Source of the DNA: Candidatus Baldrarchaeota archaeon
GTDB taxonomy: Archaea; Asgardarchaeota; Baldrarchaeia; Baldrarchaeales; DXJG01
Length of the DNA: 40,324 nt
Assembly: GCA_030587435.1 (NCBI GenBank)
Contig: JAUQZC010000123.1
Coordinates: 1 to 40,324, forward strand
Direction: 5' to 3'
The notes beneath the pieces are model-generated. The model was given only the letters and a program-made list of their open reading frames with translations. It was not told where the DNA came from and did no database searches. Positions 34,948-40,324 of this stretch are shown piece by piece (position 1 is the stretch's first letter; the number at the start of each line of letters is the position of its first letter). Made by a program: the position numbers and the translations under genes.

Positions 34948-35255
34948 AGTATTTTTCCCTCTTGCTTAATGTTTTTGTAAAGAGGATCTAAATTATTTTT
35001 AAGTTCCTTAGGTGTTACATATATAGCAGTAATCATGACGCTTGTTTTTGCATATATTTTTCCTCTAAATTCCGAAAAAAGTTTTTGTGTTTTTTGTTTG
35101 TTCTTCGTAACTATAAGAAGATCTATGTCGCTTAAAGGGGAAAAGTCGCCTCGTGCCACCGAGCCAAAAAGTATTATTTCAACTACATTTTTATCGATTT
35201 TAGGATATTCTCTAATAATCTTTCTAATTATCTTATCCTTGTAGAGTAAAAGCAA
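34926..35255 (-). CDS. MNT-type minimal nucleotidyltransferase (antitoxin)
   Basis: Protein of about 109 residues with the nucleotidyltransferase core: LFGSVARGDFSPLSDIDLLI, giving the GS motif and the D-x-D metal-binding acids, then a third strand with MITAIYV. It pairs with the overlapping HEPN gene and probably AMPylates it. TTG 35255 is chosen because GAGGTG lies 6 bases upstream; GTG 35273 is the longer alternative. Confidence 0.87.
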   Translation of the reverse strand: MLLLYKDKIIRKIIREYPKIDKNVVEIILFGSVARGDFSPLSDIDLLIVTKNKQKTQKLFSEFRGKIYAKTSVMITAIYVTPKELKNNLDPLYKNIKQEGKILWKKRKS

Positions 35256-35417
35256 GAAACGCACCTCTATCACTACTCAAATATATAAACATTAATATTT
35301 TAAGTTTCATACACAGAAACGCACCTAACTTCGATGATAATAAATGATAAGAGGATATAATATATTAAAATTGTTAAGTTAAGAATAAATGAATGGTTGT
35401 AATAATAAACAGAATGA

Positions 35418-35903
35418 TTATTTTAAGAATCTTCCATCGTCTTTTGTAATGTGGAGTTTTTTTACTCTTTTTTCGAGCCATCCTATTTTTTCTACATTGC
35501 GTACATCAAATTCTGGGACATAAGGCTTAATATCCAGAAGGGGAGTCCCATCTATAATGTCTACATCTTGAATATGCAATATATTCCCCTTAATCTCTAT
35601 GAGGCGGACAATTGATACGCCAATTGGGTTTGGGCGGCTTGGTGCTCGAGTAGCGAAAACTCCACGAAGCTTATTGTCCATGTATGGCTTTACTTTTAAA
35701 GTTCCTCTCCTAGCTAAATGAAAATGGTATATTAAGATTATATGTGAAAAGCCTTCAAGATCTTTCAGCCCTTCTACGTACTCGGGGAATATTTCAACGG
35801 TTCCTTTAACGCCTTGAGCGCCTGCTGGTTGTATAGGAGTTCCTTTTGGTTCTTTAAATGGAGAATGAATAATTCCTATCGGCTTATACTTTATTTCGCT
35901 CAT
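35418..35903 (-). CDS. trmO: tRNA methyltransferase TrmO (TsaA/YaeB family)
   Basis: Protein of about 161 residues: YKPIGIIHSPFKEP, GTVEIFPEYVEGLKDLEGFS and FATRAPSRPNPIGVSIVRL are the hallmarks of TrmO, the SAM enzyme with a beta-barrel fold that N6-methylates t6A37 of tRNA. It is the single-domain archaeal size. ATG 35903 (MSEIKYKP) is preferred, with GGAGAAGGG upstream; earlier TTG 35921 and ATG 35906 are in frame. Stands alone. Confidence 0.92.
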   Translation of the reverse strand: MSEIKYKPIGIIHSPFKEPKGTPIQPAGAQGVKGTVEIFPEYVEGLKDLEGFSHIILIYHFHLARRGTLKVKPYMDNKLRGVFATRAPSRPNPIGVSIVRLIEIKGNILHIQDVDIIDGTPLLDIKPYVPEFDVRNVEKIGWLEKRVKKLHITKDDGRFLK

Positions 35904-36105
35904 CATGTTACCCTTCTCCAAGAAATTTATCTGAAACTCTATTCCATTAAAGTTTCATTTTTACAAGTATAAAATCTGTTAAACTAAGTTTTTAGACTTA
36001 TTTTAACCTTTCTTCTCTTCTCACTCTTAATAATAAATTTTACTGTGATTTTTACATTTAATGATAAAAAGAGAAAAAGGGTTAAGAGTTACATTAGAGA
36101 ACTGT

Positions 36106-36336
36106 TTATCGAGGTCTTCGCGGGTAATACCATGTTGGTGGTATTAGCATGTATCTTGGAACTAGATGTATTGCTTGTCGCGGGCATGAACGGGCGCATA
36201 AGCCGCATCCCATGCAGATCATCCAGTTTACTCTTGCTTTTCCTTCTATTACTTTTATAGCTCCAGTTGGACAGTATCTTTCACATGTTTTACAGCCAAT
36301 GCATTTGTTTTTATTAACATAGGCTACAAAAAACAC
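36106..36336 (-). CDS. Small 2[4Fe-4S] ferredoxin
   Basis: Protein of 76 residues with CIGCKTCERYCP (Cys12, 15, 18, 22) and CMGCGLCARSCP (Cys41, 44, 47, 51), two full cubane-cluster motifs. The C-terminal 20 residues are rich in proline, tyrosine and arginine (WYYPRRPR), unusual for an electron carrier and perhaps a docking tail. GTG 36336 follows GGAG by 8 bases. It lies 70 bases after the DUF5320-like gene on the same strand. Confidence 0.9.
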   Translation of the reverse strand: MFFVAYVNKNKCIGCKTCERYCPTGAIKVIEGKARVNWMICMGCGLCARSCPRQAIHLVPRYMLIPPTWYYPRRPR

Positions 36337-36405
36337 TTACGTCTCTCCTAACAACTTTAAATGTACATATTCGCTTATATTCGGGTTAAATTTTGTTTTG
36401 GCGAT

Positions 36406-36678
36406 TTATTTTTTCAGTTCCTCTATGCGTTTTCTAATTTCATTTAGTTGTTGTTCTAGGAACTTTGCCTGTTCTTCTAACATCTTTATTTCTTCTTCCT
36501 TTGAGAGTCCTGGAGGAGCCATGTATCCTGGCGCGTAAGGCGTTGTTGGGTAAATGCTTATCCACCAAGGCATCCATGGATAGAACCAGGGCCAAGGCCA
36601 ATATCTGTATGTGTATCTGAACCAGTTTATTATGTATGGGAGTAGGAACCATCCGAATGGTCCCATTCCGAACGGCAT
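36406..36678 (-). CDS. DUF5320-like protein: aromatic N-terminus, coiled-coil C-terminus
   Basis: Protein of about 90 residues in two halves. Residues 1-55 are strikingly rich in Trp, Tyr, Phe, Pro, Gly (RYWPWPWFYPWMPWW); the last 35 residues form a heptad-like coiled coil (MLEEQAKFLEQQLNEI). DUF5320 proteins have a Gly/aromatic start and this same helical end, and sit beside ferredoxins and NifX/Mrp-type proteins, as here. ATG 36678 follows GGTG by 6 bases. Role unknown; a scaffold in iron-sulfur handling is a guess. Confidence 0.65.
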   Translation of the reverse strand: MPFGMGPFGWFLLPYIINWFRYTYRYWPWPWFYPWMPWWISIYPTTPYAPGYMAPPGLSKEEEIKMLEEQAKFLEQQLNEIRKRIEELKK

Positions 36679-36803
36679 TGTGATCACCGTGGTTCATTGT
36701 TTCACTAATATTGTGCAATAGCACAAAATATATTTTTCGATTTACTACTTCGTGTAGCAGATTTAGGAAACGCTAAAAACAAAATATGAAAAACAGTTGT
36801 ATT

Positions 36804-37661
36804 TCATATTTCTATAGTTTTTCCAACTCCTACATCAATATAATTATCACCAAATGCTTCTTTAAACATGTTTCTCGCAAGGTCGCCACTACAGTGGCAT
36901 GGAGCAACCATTTCTACACATAAATTTTTAAGTTGCTCAATAATAGATGAAATTTCTTTTTCAGATGCTCCTATTAAATGAAAGCCTCCGATAAGAAGAT
37001 ACACATTAGTATTGGTTAGCTGTTCGGCTTTTTCAACAATTTTTACAATGCCTGGATGAGCGCAACCCGTAACAATTACAAGGCCTTTTGACGTGTTTAC
37101 TAGGAGGGATTGTTCCTTAATGGCTGTTCCCAGTTCTCCTGTGGTAGCTACACCTTCACAGATAACAGTTGCATTTTTAATTTCAACAAGTTCACATCCG
37201 TAGCTTCTTACATCATTTTTAAAAGAGTTTGGAAAACTAGATGGCACATAGACCTTAATATGATTATTTAAACTGAGAACACCGGTTAATCCTCCTACAT
37301 GATCTCCATGTATGTGAGAAAGAACTATTATTTGAATTTCTTCCACGCTAATATTCAACATATCCATATTGTAAAGCAAAGTTTCCGGATCACCACCAGT
37401 ATCAAATAGAATAGTGGTTCCACTCACATTGATAAGGCAGCTGAATCCCCAGGCAGTCTTCAACCTCTCATCAAATGGATAGTTATCATAAAGCACGATT
37501 ATCCTAACATGTTCCGCTATCCCGATATTTAATGTCTCCGGAGTTTTAGGCGATTCTTTCCCACTTATCCATATATCATAAACAATAAAAGACATATAAG
37601 AAGCAAAAACAATAATTATAGCGATTAAAAATGCTTTTAAATATTTAACTTTACCTTTCAT
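36804..37661 (-). CDS. Membrane-anchored MBL-fold hydrolase (COG1237-like)
   Basis: Protein of 285 residues with one N-terminal membrane helix (about 9-28), so the enzyme domain probably faces outside. The motif is LSHIHGDHVGG (His116, His118, Asp120, His121), with TGCAHPG and GGFHLIG further on and CHCSGD near the end, the pattern of the family named after dihydropterin aminobenzene-phosphate synthase. The membrane anchor is an unusual addition. Substrate unknown. Confidence 0.82.
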   Translation of the reverse strand: MKGKVKYLKAFLIAIIIVFASYMSFIVYDIWISGKESPKTPETLNIGIAEHVRIIVLYDNYPFDERLKTAWGFSCLINVSGTTILFDTGGDPETLLYNMDMLNISVEEIQIIVLSHIHGDHVGGLTGVLSLNNHIKVYVPSSFPNSFKNDVRSYGCELVEIKNATVICEGVATTGELGTAIKEQSLLVNTSKGLVIVTGCAHPGIVKIVEKAEQLTNTNVYLLIGGFHLIGASEKEISSIIEQLKNLCVEMVAPCHCSGDLARNMFKEAFGDNYIDVGVGKTIEI

Positions 37662-37793
37662 GCAACGTCATCTTCCATTTCAATCTAACTATTAACGACA
37701 CTTAAATTATTGAATGCTCCTGATGTAAATCTTCTTAATGTGATAAAGTTTATAATGTGATTTTCTATTTTTTGTGTTAAAGGTGTTTTGGAA

Positions 37794-38057
37794 ATGGTTA
37801 CTATTCAGGTTTCAGAAGATACAAAAATTAGACTTTTAAAGCTAGCAGCACAGCTGCAGATGAAATTGGGAAAAAAGGTTAGTTTGGACGATGCAATTCG
37901 CTATCTTCTAAAATCTATGCGCAACGAAGGCAAGTTAAATTCTTTCTATGGATGTTTACGCAGCGAAAAAGTTGAAGAGGCCCGCAAACTTTTACAGGAA
38001 CTTAGAGATGAGGAGGAAAAAAGACTTGAAAGACTTGAGAAAAAGAGTGGTATATGA
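37794..38057 (+). CDS. VapB-like antitoxin
   Basis: Protein of about 87 residues: VTIQVSEDTKIRLLKLAAQL, then KLGKKVSLDDAIRYLLKS, the standard archaeal VapB-type ribbon-helix-helix start, followed by a charged toxin-binding helix (EEEKRLERLEKK). ATG 37794 (MVTIQ) is preferred over ATG 37788. It overlaps the PIN gene by about 30 bases. Confidence 0.85.
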   Translation: MVTIQVSEDTKIRLLKLAAQLQMKLGKKVSLDDAIRYLLKSMRNEGKLNSFYGCLRSEKVEEARKLLQELRDEEEKRLERLEKKSGI

Positions 38058-38469
38058 TTCTAGCGTGCTTATTGAAATGGCATATGCTACAAAGCTTGGT
38101 GAGATAGCAAAAGAGTTAATGAAGGAGCATGACACATATACAACGGAATTAGCTATTTCTGAAACGTTTTACATAATCTGCAGAAAGCTTGGCGTTAAAA
38201 AGGCGGAAAATAAGATCAACAATCTATTAGAATCGGGATTTATCGATGTAATTTCTATATCCCCTATTGAAGCGGGGAAAATAAAGTGTGTTAGGTCAAT
38301 TTCCTTAGCAGACTGCTACATTATTGCGCTTGCCAAGATTTTAAATGCTACAAGTGTATTTGCAATAAAAGAAAAAGAATTAGAAAGAGAGATTAAAAGG
38401 ATGCCTTTTAAAGTGCCTGTAATCTTTTTAGAGGAACTTATAGCTAGACAAAGAAAATTCAAGGTATAA
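38026..38469 (+). CDS. PIN-domain toxin (VapC-like)
   Basis: Protein of about 147 residues: VVYDSSVLIEMAY (first acid), LAISETFYII (second), SLADCYIIALA (third) and the end region typical of PIN nucleases. TTG 38026 follows GGAGG by 9 bases, inside the antitoxin gene; GTG 38047 is an alternative. Forms a VapBC pair with the preceding gene and is probably translated by coupling. Confidence 0.85.
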   Translation: MKDLRKRVVYDSSVLIEMAYATKLGEIAKELMKEHDTYTTELAISETFYIICRKLGVKKAENKINNLLESGFIDVISISPIEAGKIKCVRSISLADCYIIALAKILNATSVFAIKEKELEREIKRMPFKVPVIFLEELIARQRKFKV

Positions 38470-38533
38470 CGTTAGTTTGTTACGGTTAGCATTTCAGAAA
38501 TAGTTTTCTATCTGAATATAATGATTTTATCTG

Positions 38534-38812
38534 GTGATAAAGTTGTGTTCAGATGCGGATAGATTTGTCGTAGGGACGCGGATAGGTAAAAAATATGCGA
38601 TATACTTACCTAAGGCTATAGTTAAAGCTTTAAACCTTAAAGAAGGGGATAAGATCACGTTAAAAGTTGTTGGAACAACCATAGTAATAGAAAGCATCAA
38701 AGACCCAATTGAACTGGCACTTTCTGCTGAAAAATTTGCATCTATTAAACCTGAAGAAATTGAGGCGATAAGTGTTGAAGAACAAGAAAAATACGTTAAG
38801 AATACTACTTGA
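38534..38812 (+). CDS. AbrB-type antitoxin
   Basis: Protein of about 92 residues with an AbrB swapped-hairpin domain (YAIYLPKAIVKALNLKEGDK, then ITLKVVGTTIVI) and a C-terminal toxin-binding tail (DPIELALSAEKFASI). GTG 38534 is used. The downstream PIN frame starts inside its last 14 codons. Confidence 0.82.
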   Translation: MIKLCSDADRFVVGTRIGKKYAIYLPKAIVKALNLKEGDKITLKVVGTTIVIESIKDPIELALSAEKFASIKPEEIEAISVEEQEKYVKNTT

Positions 38813-39226
38813 TACTTCTTTTATACTTCCAACTCTCGGTATTGATGTAGCTAAGAAAGTTTTGGATGGATTAAGGAAACTTACCCAGACTCGCGCAGAA
38901 ATATTTTATTCCCGTTTCAGCATACTGGAATCCCTGTGGATTGCAGCTAGACTCATAAAAAACTTTACATTTGATATAAAAGCTTCACTTACGGTCTTAA
39001 AAGCATCATGCAAAGTGGAAGATACAACTGTATAAACGAGCCCCCAGAAACGTTCATTAAAGCTCTAGAATTATATGAATTAGGCCATAAAGACCTAATA
39101 GACAATATACTTTACGCCAGCTCAGTTCATTTAAACTTAAAGTTACTTACACTTGACACAGAACTTAAAGAATTTATAAAAAATGAAAAACTAAAAGATC
39201 CCATTATATTCCCAGACCAGATTTAA
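38772..39226 (+). pseudogene. PIN-domain toxin, interrupted by a frameshift
   Basis: The first frame (38772-39035) reads RILLDTSFILPTLGIDVAKK, then FSILESLWIAARL, the PIN start with two acids, and drifts into a stop. The second frame picks up near 39004: SIMQSGRYNCINEPPETFIK, ALELYELGHKDLIDNILYAS, LKLLTLDTELKEF, the PIN end with the remaining acids. One base added or lost in the AAAA run near 38999-39002 separates them. With the AbrB gene it forms a pair whose toxin is either dead or mis-sequenced. Confidence 0.8.
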
Positions 39227-39327
39227 GCATTTTAAAATGTTTATGGCTTGCAAACAGCTAAACACCAATTTTAACTTGTTTTCAATTGACTTTAACTTTA
39301 ATAATGTAGATTTCATAATGTTATTTT

Positions 39328-40164
39328 ATGAGTTTCGATGAAGTGAGAAGGTACTATGATTTAGTGGCCGAAGAAGAGTGGCAGAGACTTGTTAAGGACG
39401 CGTACCATCAACTTGAGTTTATTGTTACAATGCATTACCTTAGGAAATATCTTCCTAAAAGCGGGTTGATACTTGATGCTGGCGGTGGACCTGGAAGATA
39501 TACCGTAGAACTAGCTAAGAAAGGTTGCGACGTAATATTATTGGACTTGTCGCCTAAATGTTTAGAACTAGCGGAAAAGAAGATTAAAGAAGCAGGTGTT
39601 GAAGATAGAGTTAAGAAAATTATTGAAGGGAACGTTGTTGATCTATCTATGTTTGATGATGATACTTTTGACGCTGTACTTTGTTTAGGTCCCCTCTCAC
39701 ATTTAATTGAGGAGGAAGACAGAGAAAAAGCTGCAAATGAACTTGTAAGAGTTGCTAAGCCGGGAGCTTACCTTTTTATTTCAGTAATTGGTAAGTATGG
39801 TGTTTTCAGAACCATTCTACAAAGATATCAATATAATCTAGTCGATCCATCTCACCAAGAACTATTTGAGAAGGGTATTCACCGTAAGGAGTGGCATAAA
39901 GATCTCTCGCCTGAAAAAGGGTTTACAGATGCATATTTTTTCCATCCAGAGGAGTTGAAACAGCTTTTTGAAAGTAAAGGAGTTGAAACTGTGGATATGG
40001 CTGCTTGTGAAGGGCTGTCAGCTCATCTTCAAGAGGAAACTAATAAACTGTATGAAGACAAAGAGAAATGGGAAAGGTGGGTGGAGATTATTCTTCAAAC
40101 ATGTAATGATCCGTCAATCATTGGAGTAAGTGAACACATACTCTACATAGGTAGAAAGAAATAA
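39328..40164 (+). CDS. Class I SAM-dependent methyltransferase
   Basis: Protein of 278 residues. Motif I is LILDAGGGPGRYTVELA (47-63), motif II VILLDLSPKCLELA, then FDAVLCLGPLSHL and a post-motif region AKPGAYLFISV. The substrate-binding C-terminal part is not diagnostic. Members of this Methyltransf_11 type act on small molecules or proteins. It is followed by the cofE-like gene on the same strand, 58 bases later. Confidence 0.88.
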   Translation: MSFDEVRRYYDLVAEEEWQRLVKDAYHQLEFIVTMHYLRKYLPKSGLILDAGGGPGRYTVELAKKGCDVILLDLSPKCLELAEKKIKEAGVEDRVKKIIEGNVVDLSMFDDDTFDAVLCLGPLSHLIEEEDREKAANELVRVAKPGAYLFISVIGKYGVFRTILQRYQYNLVDPSHQELFEKGIHRKEWHKDLSPEKGFTDAYFFHPEELKQLFESKGVETVDMAACEGLSAHLQEETNKLYEDKEKWERWVEIILQTCNDPSIIGVSEHILYIGRKK

Positions 40165-40222
40165 TTTGTTTTGCTCATTTTAACTGAGTTAAGTTGTTGT
40201 GTTATTGTATGGAAGTGGTAGT

Positions 40223-40324
40223 ATGGTTGTGAAGATTGAAATGTTTGGTTTGAAGTTGCCTGAAATCAAACCTGGAGACGATTTAGTTAGGTTGATATTG
40301 GATGAAGCTTCACGAACAGCTGGT
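40223..40324 (+). CDS. cofE: Start of CofE-like F420-0:L-glutamate ligase (partial)
   Basis: The first 34 codons read IEMFGLKLPEIKPGDDLVRL, then ILDEASRTAG, to the window edge. LPEIKPGDDL is the N-terminal signature of CofE, which adds glutamates to coenzyme F420-0. The catalytic region is outside the window, so the call rests on this short segment. ATG 40223 is used. F420 use would fit an archaeon with methanogen-like genes. Confidence 0.6.
   Translation, partial: MVVKIEMFGLKLPEIKPGDDLVRLILDEASRTAG

Noticed and set aside
36045..36260. Plus-strand open frame opposite the ferredoxin gene
   Set aside because: Antisense shadow of the eight-cysteine ferredoxin; low-complexity leucine end.
1..40324. 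CRISPR array, insertion sequence or integrase
   Set aside because: No spaced direct repeats, transposase motifs or terminal inverted repeats were seen on either strand.

Overview
The window reads as a piece of an AT-rich archaeal chromosome. It carries an XPB helicase with its Bax1-type nuclease partner, an archaeo-eukaryotic primase-fold protein, an Ogg2-type 8-oxoguanine glycosylase, an archaeal ThiI, the start of a likely CofE (F420 synthesis) gene, and a protein resembling the methanogen-associated DUF2193 family. Many genes use GTG or TTG starts behind GGTG/GGAGG-like ribosome sites, and A/T-rich TATA-like boxes are visible. A Thermoproteota-type lineage (for example Bathyarchaeia or relatives) fits, but there is no rRNA and I saw no tRNA to prove it.

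Layout. 1-3.8 kb: end of a CPBP membrane protease, an HtrA-like protease, then a P-loop ATPase, a divergent primase-like protein and a zinc-ribbon protein in one direction. 3.8-4.7 kb: a VapBC module. 5.1-8.5 kb: XPB, a small DUF2283 gene and Bax1. 8.6-10.2 kb: a metallo-beta-lactamase (MBL) fold hydrolase and a winged-helix DUF4443-like protein. 10.3-13 kb: an ABC-2 exporter operon. 13.4-15.6 kb: membrane protein, SDR epimerase, aquaporin. 15.7-17.2 kb: the DUF2193-like protein, preceded by a perfect 16-bp inverted repeat. 17.4-21 kb: a cysteine desulfurase remnant, VanZ-like protein, HicB plus a frameshifted HicA, LarE, and a UPF0175/DUF3368 pair. 21-23.7 kb: ThiI and VapBC, followed by a decayed tandem duplicate of the same segment. 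23.8-25.2 kb: two membrane proteins. 25.3-27.9 kb: a gene graveyard holding broken M28 peptidase, ferredoxin, peroxiredoxin and GNAT pieces around an intact Ogg2. 27.9-30.1 kb: a PadR-controlled ABC exporter. 30.4-33.1 kb: two convergent, distantly related proteins of unknown family. 33.4-37.7 kb: MBL hydrolase, HEPN/MNT pair, TrmO, ferredoxin, a DUF5320-like protein and a membrane-anchored MBL protein. 37.8-39.2 kb: two more antitoxin/PIN pairs, one frameshifted. 39.3 kb to the end: a methyltransferase and the start of cofE.

How it works together. DNA maintenance is one theme (XPB-Bax1, primase-like protein, Ogg2) and sulfur/tRNA modification another (ThiI, LarE, TrmO). The region is notably rich in toxin-antitoxin loci: seven recognisable modules plus one dead duplicate. 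Several frameshifts fall in short homopolymers, so some 'broken' genes could be assembly errors, while the truncated fragments and the decayed duplication look like genuine decay. The best candidates for undescribed biology are the convergent paralogue pair at 30.4-33.1 kb, the ATPase/primase-like/zinc-ribbon cluster at 1.6-3.8 kb, and the inverted-repeat-controlled DUF2193-like gene.
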